A DNA stretch of 64,000 nucleotides from Marsupella aquatica (Eukaryota > Marchantiophyta). This document shows, piece after piece, positions 17,156 through 27,959 of the stretch. Within the stretch, counting starts at the first letter, position 1, and the number at the start of each line of letters is the position of its first letter. The position numbers and the translations under genes are program-made. The stretch lies in contig OZ316891.1 in the NCBI GenBank assembly GCA_973895155.1, positions 30,690,001 to 30,754,000 on the forward strand. Reading direction: 5' to 3'. The notes beneath the pieces were generated by a model, which ran no database searches, was not told the DNA's origin, and worked only from the letters and a program-made list of their open reading frames with translations.

Positions 17156-18662
17156 GTAGTGGTGGACCTTGTCACCCAACGCCCTCACCAATCCCAGCAC
17201 CCACACCTAAGTGCCCCTGGCGCCTCAACGCCTCCACGGAATATCTTGAGCGAGCAACCTAGTGCCCTTTGCACCACCAGCGGCCCCTCCCATACAAAGC
17301 CACACTCGCTCTACAACACGACCACTACTCAACGGCCCTCACTGTCTGCACAAGCAACCAAGCGTCTCGGTAAGTAACCCTTCAGGATCTAGATCTCCCA
17401 AATCTAGCATCCTAACTGAAGCTCAACAGACATTGGTAAGTAGGTCAGCAATAGGTCCTCCCAATGCCATAAGCACCGGAACCAGAACCGACGCCCATTG
17501 TTCGTCCAAAACATCTCCTTCCTTGGGCACAGCCTGGGTTACCCCTCATACCTATCTATCACCAACTGATTGCCCTGCCCCCAGGACATGCTCATGGCCC
17601 AAATAGCATAGCTTGTCCTAAAGCTTGTCCCAAGCTCATCCCAACACATCGGGACCAGAATGGCCCCGACTTTAGCAACTAACTCCCGGTTCTTGCCCCA
17701 CTGACGGTTAGGGGTCAAGTGCCCTTGGAACTCAACCTCCACGTCTACTTGGCCTTGCCTCCACGATACAAGCTCCCTTGAGAGACTGAACACGACTTGG
17801 TTGTTGTTTCGGCAGAATTTGGCAAGCGGGCGAGATAGCACCCGCAAACCTCAAGGACCTACAGTACCCCTAGACCCAGTTGAGCTCAGGAGAATGTAGC
17901 CTTCCTTGAGAGCTTTCCAACGCACCCAAGAAGTACTCCAACGGACTTCTCGTTGGGAAGTTATCACTGTTTTTATTTTGGCATTATTCCTTAGTGTCAC
18001 GACCGCCGCGGCTCACAACTTTGGCTCGCCCTTAGCCCCCAAGGAGACACCACTCCCCTCCCCTCATATATGCTTCTTGAGACCTGCCACCCCCGGACCA
18101 ACTTTGGTCCCCAAATTTTGGCCCCCTACCTGGACCCCAACCTACATGTCTGGGCTTGTCACCAACTAACAATGTCCATAACTTTCTAGTTAGGCATCCG
18201 CAAGCGGAGTGCCTTAGCCCGTTGTGATTGGGCCAACCCAATGCTCATGCCTAGGCCCTCAGATCACATCGCCGCCTGGGGGCCCCGATCGGCCAAACTC
18301 GGATCAGGCCATAACTCGCGCCCCAAACAACCGTTGCCCATGGCGTCAACTCCATTGACCTTGGGCTCAAGAGAAGCTCTCATTCAAGCCCTCAAAATTC
18401 AAAGTCCGTCTGGGGGTCCGGACGGTCGACCTTGAGCCCAGCCCTTTTCCCCTCAACCCGACCAACCCTCAACTAGTCTAAGTCCTTAGTGCGTGTCCTC
18501 AGCTTGGCGCCTCGCCTTCGCTAGTGCCACGTCCCATTGCCCACAAGTCTCCCCATGCTAAGTCCTCCTCGGATGGCCTATCCGGGCTTGGACCATAAGG
18601 GAGCTCGGTGTCGGAGTCAGCGACGTTGGAGCTAAGTATTAAGGTAGTCGAGTTCCGCGACT
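17156..18662 (+). mobile_element. 1.5-kb dispersed repeat, copy 1 (LTR-like, non-coding)
   Basis: This block matches 51170-52650 in inverted orientation along nearly its whole length. It is C-rich on this strand, has no continuous frame, and contains a stretch near 17.91 kb ending GAGAGCTTTCCAACG, a phrase I associate with plant LTRs. Neither TG...CA ends nor a clear target duplication could be placed, so solo LTR, truncated LTR or another non-autonomous element are all possible. Confidence 0.7.
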
Positions 18663-18744
18663 CATGTCCTTCTCCTTTCTTTTGTGTTGTTGCCATGTCT
18701 ACCAAACTATGAAGAAGGATAATCAAGCATGTCGTTCACCTTGA

Positions 18745-18810
18745 TGTCGAGATGTCGCAATAACATGATGTTGCAATATCGCGATATCATGATGTTGGAT
18801 GTCAAAAGAC
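18745..18810. repeat. Degenerate GATGTC/GATGTTG short repeat
   Basis: Several imperfect copies of a 9-11-bp motif (GATGTCGAGATGTCGCAAT, then ATGATGTTGCAATATCGCGA) lie between the 1.5-kb repeat and the resumption of the transposase. A related cluster is at 22.06-22.14 kb. Confidence 0.6.
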
Positions 18811-19399
18811 TTTGATGTGATGATCACTCACTGCACTCTGCTTGCATCATGCAGGTATGTCTAGGTCTTGTTCGGATCTCACTTGTTATAAGAGATTAGC
18901 ACTCTATCGCAAACAAAATGATGGGCAGCTTTTTGGAAGAACTCAGAACTTGCTTTGAGATAGCAAATACCAGATAATGGAGCATTTGGTTTGCTCGTAC
19001 AAATGGTCTGAGAGTAGCCAAGAGAAGGAGGAACTCAGCATGTGTGTTGCAACTGCCAGGGTAACAAATGAACATTGCATTGGGATACTAAAGTTACGTT
19101 GGCATTCGTTGAAGGAAATGCGGATTCAATTGAAGGAGAACAAAGATTGTGTGTGCAAAATTACACAATTTTGTTATTAGCAAAAATGATTTGTGGACAG
19201 AGGAAGATGGGGAGTTGATTCTTATAATAATGCACCTCACTTGCTTCATTATTGGAACAATCGTAGTAGTGTAGTTGTAGCACGACGTAGACTTGGATTG
19301 CAATCAACTGTCATGACGCATGCATTACATTTCCATAGACAGCCAGGAGGATGCCTCCATCAAGCATCAGATACATTGTGTTAATTCACTGAGAACACT

Positions 19400-22050
19400 A
19401 AACCTAGTGTATTTAAATTTATTGTGGCAGCCTCCTACTAATAATTATGGACGTGGGAGGAACCAAACATATTTAAAACAAATGTTTCTCAATACCCATT
19501 CCGGTATTTGTTTGGTTTCATCTTCCCCACTTGCATTTTAGTTCATTAGGCACCGCCATTTGCATTTTGATATTGGCCTTTGCAATGATATGGAAAGGCT
19601 CATTTTAGGTATTGAGTGGCGATATGCCAACTAAATTAATAGTACTGTACAACAAGTGTTTAGGGAAGGTATATTTCCCACCAACGTGCATACGTACCCT
19701 ATACCCTCTACCCCGCTTTCAACTTCGGGCACCTTTTGCTTCAACCTTCGCAAATCCAAATAAGGTATTCAAATGCTTTGATGCCGCGATGCGCAGATGC
19801 CCAATAGTGAGAACTTACAATTTTTCATGATTGTTGCGATGCGGACTGTGCATGAGGAGCCAAATGTTGTTGCAATTTCTAAAAAGGTTTTGGCAAAGCT
19901 CCCAATGACACTGCAGGATCTGAAGAAGTTGCATGGAATGTTGGGGAAAATGAAACTGATGACATTGATGTTCATTCCTTGGGGCGTGGAATCTATCTCT
20001 TACGTTGACAAATTTTTAGTTGGAAGGCCGAGGAGGTCAAATGAAAATGACAGTGTTAGAGGCAAACCACATGAATGGAGTCTTGACTTTGTATCTAATG
20101 CTTTTCAATGCCCTTGGGAAGGCAAAGGCCTTTACTCTAAACACAATCCCTTGTCTGACTGGTATTTTAGGGGGGGAGGAAAACAAGTTGTGGCTGGAAG
20201 GTCAGCCAATGCATCGACCACGACTGTCGCCTTCTAATGCAATTTCTAGTCCCAATTTTCCATCCAAGGAAGTCGTCTGTGGCACCTATCAGCCTGGCAA
20301 ATACTATAATAGCAGCTTGGAAGGGGATGAGCACCATAAATTGCGCCCTCTTGCTTAGGAATGTCATTATTGATCAGATGAAGCATTTGGCCTTGGGGAA
20401 ACCAACATACTTGCAAAACTACCTAGCGCAATTGTATTGGTATGGGAATTGCTTATTGGCCTCAGAGAAACGGGAAGCAACTAATATTGCACATCAAGAT
20501 ATTGGTGGCAAATGATGGGCAATCACAATCCGAGAGCAATTCAAAACCCGAGAGCGATGCAACTGGACTTCAAGTGGAGGTTGACAATGGTTTGCAACCA
20601 ATGGATGGTGAACATGACTTGGACAATGACAAAACAGAGCCAGGGTGGGACGGAGGTGAGCTGCAACATGACAATGCAAAGGCATAGACTAATGACTTCG
20701 AAGAGTGGCATGACAATTTGCAGATACCAGACAATTTGCAGATACCAAAGGCCTCTCCAGGTGCTCCGAGAGGGCCTCCAATGAGTGCCAATGAGGCACG
20801 TGAAGCTAAGATTAATGGCAACATTGTGCAGCAGGCCATATACATTCTTAGTTGTCCACGGGAGAAAATATTGGATTTGAGTTTTGATTTACTTCCTCCT
20901 TCGAAAGCTTGAACTCCATTGCATAGCCCAGAACCCAGAACCCTCATTATGCAATGCTGACAAGGAAGGAGATGACAATTTGAGTGCGGGATTAAGTCAT
21001 GGGTCCGACTATTCACCTGTTGGAAATACTCCTCCGACATTGCCTAAGAACATAGGATGCAATAATTGCAGTCATGGTACTGAAATTGGGGAAGGAGTTC
21101 CTCTTCCTGTTGCAACAAACACAGATGTCTTGGAGCCTGTCTTGGAGCCAATTGTGCAGCTCCCCGGTACACAGGTCCCCATTGGGCAAGAACCCAATTC
21201 CGGGGCTTTGTTAAAATTTGTTTCAATTCAATTCCAGCTAAGCCCCCATTGCAAAGGAAGCAGTTTAGGGAAATGGTGGAAGAAGCTACACAAACTTCCT
21301 TCAAACCAACCATTCGAGTGGAATCAATGACTCCAGTACAACAACTCAAGAGATTTGCAAATTTATGTGTGTTGGTGTCGACTATGAATGGCCCAATCAA
21401 TGAGTTCTGGAGGTTTTACAAGTTGAAGAAAGGTGAATGTCAATTCATATTCAACCTCCTAGTAGTGGCACCTTTTCAGATCGAGTTAGCTCAATTTGAT
21501 GAGTTCTGGCAAGAGGGTGAACAATTCCGATTGACACTAGCAGTGATGGTCTTGTATGGGGAGCTACAAGTGGAGGACACTGAGCTCCTTTGCTCTTTCT
21601 TTGGGAACTTGCCTATGTAGTCTTTGAGGTCCATGATGAACTTCTTGAATAAGACGAACAGGACAAATCCGGTTGGGCATTTCCCAAGGGATCCTGTGAA
21701 CACCATTGTGCCCTTCACACCTCGCCATGTGTCAGCAGAAGTGGGATGCCATCTCCATAGCACAGATAAGAAGTTACATGGATTTTTTCACTAGAACTAT
21801 AACAATGTTTCATGGCATGGAGCTTGACTTGGTTGATACAAATGCATACTTGAAGAGATCTCCAAAAGTTTACTATACTAGTTTTACAAACTGGGATGTC
21901 ATAGGAGCTGATATGGAGGCCACTCGGTTTTAGTACATGTTCATACATTGACATTTGCCACTGATTAATTAGTTATGGAGTTCAGTTGATGTACGGCTCT
22001 CCCTTTTTCAACAAGTCATACTGATGTGAGGGAAGCAATTTTGAAAGTTG
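19400..22050. other. Decayed interior of the Harbinger-derived island
   Basis: Several plus-strand frames of 60-150 residues (e.g. 19797-20237, 20884-21330 and 21249-21620) are mutually frameshifted and may be remains of one coding region. I recognise no domain. The reading frame near 21.25-21.62 kb has the most protein-like composition. It may be captured or transposon-borne sequence. Confidence 0.4.
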
Positions 22051-22054
22051 TGTT

Positions 22055-22140
22055 GCGATGTCGCCATGTCGAGATACTGCGATGTCAAGATGTTACGATG
22101 TCGAGTTTCCAAGATGTCACGATGTCGTGATGGTGCAATT
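22055..22140. repeat. Degenerate GATGTCG short repeat
   Basis: About eight imperfect copies of GATGTC(G/A) spaced roughly 9-12 nt apart, similar to the cluster at 18.75-18.81 kb. Confidence 0.65.
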
Positions 22141-22403
22141 CCATAGTTTACAAGGCATAGTGAAAACTGAGCTAGACATTCGACCAGGAGCTCCACCAGG
22201 AGTGTATGGTAACATGTACCACCTTTATTAATAATATAAATTTCAGACTTTTACAATTATATTTGTACAGTTTGGCACCTACTACATACATGCAACATGA
22301 ATGGAAGTCTAAATTGCTTGGAACCAAAACTAGTCCTCTTTCACCAGGGGCAGTAACTCCTTTATTTTGGCAGGAGTCTTGTTACTACCAAGTAGCTCAG
22401 TAG

Positions 22404-23650
22404 TCAGAAGAGCAGCTCTTTGTGCTTGCCTTGCATTCCTGTGCATGTTCTTGCTCTGACCAAACTCTCTTCCGTGCATTTTTTGGCAGCTTTTGCTTCA
22501 GTAGCAAACTGGTGCTTTTGATCAAGTTTCTTTTGTGATGCAGCTTGCAATGCAGCGTCCACCCTTGCCTCTCTCCAATCTGCTAGGTCTTGGATCTTCC
22601 ATCGATCTTGACTTTGAATTAATTCCTTTCGGTAATTTGCATTCATGTTAATCTTGTTTGCATATATGGCAGCGAAATTCAGTTTGGAAGTGCTCTACAA
22701 ATCCTTTTGTCCAGTCGGTGGTGTTTTGATAGGCTTCTTCCCTGTTGGAGGAGGCATGCCCTCTGATACAGACTTGGCTGGGGTGTTGAACCCAGTTGGA
22801 GTATATGGTGGACCCTACATTGGTCGATTTTCACCAACTTGAACTGGGCAAGACTTTGTACATGCTGCACATGTGTAGTTATGTACATGCCTACCAATTT
22901 CTGCCATCTGCTCTAATTCATCCTGGAAGGAATTGCCGTAGTTCCATTTGCAAGAGTCTCTGGTGTTGGCCTTGATTGAGGAGCATTATGGATTGATTGA
23001 CCAGGTGTTGGCACTGGTGTGTCTACAAGAATGAGAAAGGACATATGTGAGCAAATGAACATTGAGGGGTTCATTGATTGAAGTAGAACAGAAGGTGGTA
23101 AATCAGTACCTTCAAGAACAATGGTTGTTTGGAAGGCACATGGTAGATATTGGGATTATCATTCTCATTACCAAATGCTAACTCAGAATCTGATTTAGCA
23201 TTGGTCTCAAGAAAGACAAGGTCAAAATCCTCCACTCCACAATTGCCTTCCACTAGTGGTGCCACATTTGGTCACTCCCCAAAGATTGCATGCATTCTTT
23301 CAAAGTGTGGACACAATCGGTTCAGTTTGGTCTCCAATGTAATCCCTGCCTCCAGCTTGTCTTCATTCAGCCCTCCACTTGAGTGCATTTTCACCTCTCG
23401 TGCCTCTTTGTACCGCTTCACATAACTTTGGAATCGCTTTGTCAAATTTGGTGCAATGATCTCCTTAGGCAAGCCATGATGTTGCATTGCAACAAGCATG
23501 GATTTGAAGATTGTTGCCTTGCTTTGATACTCCCCCCCCCCCACTTGAGTCTTCCTTCCTCCGCCTGTAATTGCTTTGGAATTTCCAAGTATGAAACTAT
23601 GCATTCATAGTCATGATCCTTCAACCTGAATTTATCACTTGTATCGGTCC
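22404..23650 (-). pseudogene. Decayed Myb/SANT-like ORF of the PIF/Harbinger element
   Basis: Reading the minus strand, one frame (23624-23442) starts KDHDYECIVSYLEIPKQ. A second frame (23604-23272) carries KRFQSYVKRYKEAREVKMHS and LCPHFERMHAIFGE, followed by a TGA and then PNVAPLVEGNCGVEDFD in the same frame. A charged C-terminal piece rich in Lys, Gln and Ala occurs at 22646-22404 (RKELIQSQDRWKIQDLADWR). This resembles the plant Myb/SANT-like or trihelix-like proteins that accompany Harbinger transposases and bind the element's DNA. At least one frameshift and one nonsense codon are visible. Opposite orientation to the transposase is normal for such two-gene elements. Confidence 0.7.
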
Positions 23651-23715
23651 GTAAGTGATGTCCAAAAGTGTCATTACGGGCTGCTGGGCTGGCCCGTAAC
23701 TTTTGGTTATGGGCC

Positions 23716-24096
23716 AGCTTTGAGACGCCCTATTGGATTGTTTACGGTGTAGAGGGAGGTCTTCCCCTGTTCCTCCCTTATTACACTGTTGGATTGTTTA
23801 CAGTGTAAAGGGAGGTCTTCCCCTGTTCTGCCCTAATTGCAGTGTTGGATAGTTTACGGTGTAGAGGGAGGTCTTCCCCTGTTCCTTCCTTATTACACTG
23901 TTGGATCTTTTAGGGTGTAGAAAGAGGTCTTCCCCTGTTCCGCCCTACTTACACTGTTGGGTTGTTTATGGTGTAGAGGGAGGTCTTCCCTTGTTCCTCC
24001 CTTATTACACTGTTGGATTGTTGATAGTGTAGAGGGATGTCTTCCCCTGTGCCTTCCTGCCTTCTTTTAAGGATACAATAGGGCGTCACAAAGCTT
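23716..24096. mobile_element. Inward-facing MITE ends around a ~55-bp tandem array
   Basis: AGCTTTGAGACGCCCTATTG at 23716-23735 is matched at 19 of 20 positions by the reverse complement of 24076-24096. Between them lie about six units of the same ~55-bp repeat as at 14.75-15.2 kb. The inverted ends match the termini of the MITE-like family seen at 24.08, 25.88, 26.34 and 49.1 kb. The array may therefore have grown between two element ends. Confidence 0.65.
23735..24060. repeat. Tandem array of a ~55-bp repeat (right array)
   Basis: About six units of TTACACTGTTGGATTGTTTA plus a GTGTAGAGGGAGGTCTTCCC half, in the same orientation as the left array at 14.75-15.2 kb. Individual units differ by scattered substitutions. 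Confidence 0.9.
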
Positions 24097-24342
24097 GGAA
24101 ATTAGCTATGATGACATTTGGTCATAAACGAAATGTCATAACTTTTTCACAAGATAATTGTGTAGAAGTTGTTTTTGTTTGTTCTTTCACCAGCCTCTAG
24201 AGTGACTAATACTTGTGGCATAAGACCAATCCTTATGGCAAAATGTTATAGACTATGAATTCTGTAGTCCATAACGTTTTGTGTCCATAACCCATAACTA
24301 GCAAGTTAAGGTCCATCACATTGCCAGCTTTGAGACTCCCTA
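24079..24342. mobile_element. MITE-like element copy, ~260 bp
   Basis: It begins TAGGGCGTCACAAAGCTT and ends GCCAGCTTTGAGACTCCCTA, roughly inverted. The interior contains the family's signature segment (cataaacgaaatgtcataac, then CTCTAGAGTGACT, then a GTTATAGACTATGAATT hairpin). Non-coding. The short ends and GGG start suggest a Tourist-type (PIF/Harbinger-related) MITE, by inference only. Confidence 0.6.
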
Positions 24343-24358
24343 GTGATCGTGGTCTGGT
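24341..24358. repeat. 18-bp direct repeat, right copy
   Basis: TAGTGATCGTGGTCTGGT, identical to 15201-15218. Here it directly follows the end of a MITE-like copy. Confidence 0.8.
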
Positions 24359-24359
24359 T

Positions 24360-25875
24360 TGGGGTTACTAGCATGTCACACTCTCTGACCAGAAAGTATA
24401 AAAGACCTCATAGGTGGCAACCTAGAAGCTTTTATGATCTTTCTTGAAGCAGGGTTGAGGTTAGAACCCAAGACCAGAACTCCATTATAGTATGTAATTA
24501 TTATCCAGAAAAGGTTATTTCTAGGTAAGAGATTATGGGAGTAGTAGGTACCTTCGAAAGTACACACCGGTAACCTACGTTCCATATGGAATTTATTGAC
24601 ATGTGATGGTTGCTTCTCGCCCTCATTGGCACACTGTAGAGCCGGGTTCCATGCTTCCCCTTCCCTCATTGGGATACTTTAGTAAGGTTGAGAAATATAT
24701 GCTTCCTGATTCTTGTGTCTGCAATAAGTGTCGTACTCTTCCTTCCTCAGGATCCTACATTTGTAAGTTTTGTAATAAATTGGAAAATTCCTGGAGTTTA
24801 CTGTGCCAACTAATATCAATGGAGGTATTGTTGACTCAATCTTTGTGATCAACTTCTGTTAATCATGGCAAGAATCAGAATATTGGCTGCAAGACTCAAC
24901 AACTTTGTCAGCTGAAGACAATGGGGATCAATTGCTGGAAGGACATACTTTCTAGTTCCAGGGTGCCAAAAAATGGGATGAGTTTCTGAGGATTGGCGCA
25001 AGCCCAAGGGACACCATGCATTTAACTTTCTTATGGCTAACTCCAGGTTCCCGTTGGTTTTGACGGGGGATCCTTTTGCTGAATGGAAGATGTTTATCTC
25101 CACGATGCCAATACTAGAAGGGAAGATTATTTGGGAAATCCGGATGCAGAATAGTCAGGTAAAGGAGATTTGGATGTAGGAGGAGCTTCAGCAAGGGCAA
25201 CACATCTTACTTATAAAGCATTGTTTCATGGTTACCTTGAGGGCCCCAAAATCAAGTTGTGGATTACCCTGAAACAACCATGGTTTCTCATTGGCTCCCC
25301 AAAACTTGGTCATGAGGGTGTTGTTATCAGCCCTGTTTGAGAGCTGATGGAACACTACTCTAATTCACCCCCATGCCACTTGGCCCCTTCTTGCAAGGTG
25401 GGGTGTTCAAAGAGGAAATGTACTGCCCATAGAGGCATGGCTGTGTGGTAGCTCACTTGAGTGAAAACTGATAGGTTTTGACTTCAAATGTTGTGAGTAA
25501 TTAAACTAATAATTGGACTATTTGCTTCATGTGAGTAGCACTAAATCCTGCGATTCTCTTTGTGTGAGTAACACTAATTATTGGACGATTTGCTTCAAGT
25601 GAGGAACACTAAATCTTGTGAGATGCTTCATGTGAGTAACACTAATTATTTTGTATTTTGAGAAACACTAATTGAATGTAATTGATGAGATAGCTCGCCA
25701 ACTCATGCAAAGAGCTTCCTTTTCATTTCCCAGAAAGATTTGTTTCTGTAACCCACTCTAATTATCTTATTCCTTCACTCCAGCACAATTATGGGGCCTC
25801 AAACCTGAAAATTTGATGGACCTTAACCTAATAGTTACTACTCTAATTATCTCAGTCCTTCATTCCCTCCAACTT
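24360..25875. other. Spacer without a supported gene
   Basis: Short frames only. One plus-strand frame at 24603-24848 contains two CxxC pairs (CVCNKC and CKFC), but it is 81 residues with no recognisable fold. Degenerate direct repeats of a phrase like GAGTAACACTAATTATT occur at about 25.49-25.68 kb. Confidence 0.45.
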
Positions 25876-25879
25876 AATT

Positions 25880-26602
25880 AGGGTGTTTCAAACTCAAAAC
25901 ATGATGGACCTTAACTTAATAGTTAGGGACCTAAAAAGTTATGGACTACCAAATTCATGATCCATAACTTTTTGCCAGATAGATTGGTCATATGGCATGA
26001 CACTAAGTAACTCTAGAGGCTAGTGAAACCCCACAGAAAGGGAAATCTCTGAAACCTCACCAGAAGGGAATAGACAATCACAACATTTGAACTCTAGACT
26101 TATAAGTCTCAAGTCAAGTGAACTACCACATAGGCATGCCTCTCTAGGGTAATAAACACACACACTTTACACTACCCTCTTGGAAAAGCTATGGCCATTT
26201 GTTAATGGCCAAAAGCCATCATCTTCAACTACTCCCAGTATGAGCTTTGAGATGCCCTATCATGTCTTGCCTGTAACTTTATGTCCTTGTTCACCGGTTT
26301 CTTCCTCAAGCACATCTTTGGCAACAACTTCCTTGAGTCAAGTTGGGCGTCTCAAAGCTTCAAAGTTGCTGATGATGACTTTTGACCATAAACAAATGGT
26401 CATCACTTTCTCATTGGGTTACATAAAAGTTTTTAATATTTTCTTTCACTAGGCTCTAGAGTGACTTATTGTCATGACAGATGGCCAATCTTTATGGCAA
26501 AAAGTTATGCACTATGAATTGGGTAGTCCATATTTTTTTATGTCCATAACCTCAACTCCTATATTATTTTGAAGTCAAATGTCAAGCTTTGGGATGCCCT
26601 AT
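25880..26602. mobile_element. Head-to-head pair of MITE-like copies (long inverted repeat)
   Basis: The left copy (about 25880-26260) and right copy (about 26345-26602) are inverted relative to each other around an ~85-bp spacer. Inner ends read TTTGAGATGCCCTA and GGGCGTCTCAAAGCTT. Outer ends read TAGGGTGTTTCAAACTC and AGCTTTGGGATGCCCTA. The arms share the segments around GGTCAT, CTCTAGAG and AAAAAGTTATG. The left arm has roughly 120 extra bases. Together they could fold into a long imperfect hairpin. Confidence 0.65.
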
Positions 26603-27955
26603 TGAACAGATGGACCAATCTTTATGGCAAAAATTTGTGGACTATGAATGTGGTAGTCCATAATCTTTACTGTCCATAACCTTAACTACTATATTTAAAG
26701 CGTTGAGACCCCCTAGTGAACAAGTGGACTAATCTTTATGGCAAAAAGTTATGGGCTATGAATTTGGTAGTCCATAGTCTTTTCTGTCCATAACCTTAAC
26801 TACTAAATATGAAGTTTTCAGACCTGTAGTGAACACGTGGACCATTCTTTATGACAAAAAATCATGGGCTATGAATTTGGTAGTACATAACTTTTTTTTG
26901 TCGATAACCTTAATTACCAAATTTGAAGCTTTGAGACCCCTAGTGAAAATGGGGACCGATCTTTATGGGACAAAGTTATGGACCATGAATTTGGTAGTCC
27001 ATAATCTTTTCTGTCCATAACCTTAATTACTAATTCAAGTTATGGACCATGAATTGGTTAGTCCATAATCTTTTCTGTCCATAACCTTAACTACTAAATT
27101 TGAAGTTTTCAGACCCTCTAGTGAACATGTGGAATAATTTTTATGGCAGAAAGTAATGGAGTATGAATCTGGTAGTTCATAATCTTTTCTGTCCATAGCC
27201 TTAAACACTATTTTTTAAGCTTTCAGACCCTGTAGTGAACATGTAGACCATTCCTTATGGCAGAAATTATAGACCATGAATCCAGTAGTCCATAATCTTT
27301 TCTGTCCGTAACCTTAACCACTAAATTTGAAGCTTTGAGACCAGGTAGTGAACATGTGGAATAATTTTTATGGCAAAAAGTAATGGACTACCTATTTGGT
27401 GTTCCATGTCTTTTCTGTCCATAACCTTATTTACTAATTTGAAGTGTTATGAATTTGATAATCCATAATCTTTTCTGTCCATAACCTTACCTACTAATTT
27501 GAAGCTTTGAGACCCTAGGTAGTGAACATGTGGACCAACTAATTGATCTTTGCCTCCCTCAGAACCCTAGTAATTGATCTTTGCTCCCTCACAAATAGTG
27601 AACATGGAGTAATCTTTATGCCAAAAAGTTATGGACTATGAATTCTGTAATACAATCCATAACCTTACCTACTTATTTGAAGTTTTGAGACCCCTAGGTA
27701 GTGAACATGTGGACCAACTAATTGATCTTTGCCTGCCCCAGAACCCTAGTAATTCAGAACCCTAGTAATTGATCTTTGCTCTCACAAGTGAACATGTGGA
27801 GTAATTTTTATGGCAAAAAGTTATGGACTATGAATTTGGTAGTCCATAATCTTTTCTGTCCATAACCTTACCTACTAATTTGAAGTTTTGAGCCCCCTAG
27901 GTACTGAACATGTGGACCAACTAATTGATCTTTGCCTCCCTCACAAACCCTTTCC
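26602..27955. repeat. Tandem array of a ~100-120-bp unit derived from a MITE half
   Basis: About a dozen degenerate units contain, in order, GCTTTGAGACCCCCTAGTGA, a GTGGACCAATCTTTATGGCA segment, AAAGTTATGGACTATGAATT, and TAGTCCATAATC followed by TTTTCTGTCCATAACCTTAA. The unit equals the right half of the neighbouring MITE-like copy plus its junction. Each unit holds the stem TTATGGACTA/TAGTCCATAA. Some units at 27.5-27.8 kb also carry an extra ctaattgatctttgcc insertion. Confidence 0.85.
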
Positions 27956-27959
27956 GAAA

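Larger units (their letters stand above)
17148..18854 (+). other. Probable transposase intron carrying a 1.5-kb insertion
   Basis: The transposase frame stops at 17147, followed by GTAAGC, and resumes at 18855 after CATGCAG. Joining them completes an AGT codon and keeps the frame between two parts of the DDE core. That fits a GT-AG intron. Almost all of it is the repeat at 17156-18662, so the ancestral intron would have been about 200 nt. Confidence 0.6.
16287..19400 (+). pseudogene. Decayed PIF/Harbinger-type (HARBI1-like, DDE) transposase
   Basis: The N-terminal frame (16287-16961; a natural start may be the ATG at 16389) has an acidic leader, then sequence typical of plant Harbinger transposases (ATQFFDCMLPREFCQMTRMD, LAVALDWLGHDG, GVSNGTLCNFTTR). 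After a TGA at 16959 and a frame change, the catalytic core resumes at GLIDGTLIPLSQRP (first Asp, ~17015) and runs to DHRRNILYMYT at 17147. It continues in the same frame from 18855 with SRSCSDLTCYKRLALYRKQN (second Asp) and VTNEHCIGILKLRW (catalytic Glu, ~19070). A second in-frame TGA lies at 18956-18958, where a Gly codon would be expected. The core triad is recognisable, but one frameshift and two nonsense codons make the copy dead. Its likely partner, a Myb/SANT-like ORF, lies on the opposite strand at 22.4-23.65 kb. Confidence 0.85.

Noticed and set aside
24603-24848. 81-residue frame with two CxxC pairs, possible zinc finger
   Set aside because: Too short, no conserved spacing or flanking residues of a known zinc finger, and sits in transposon-rich DNA.
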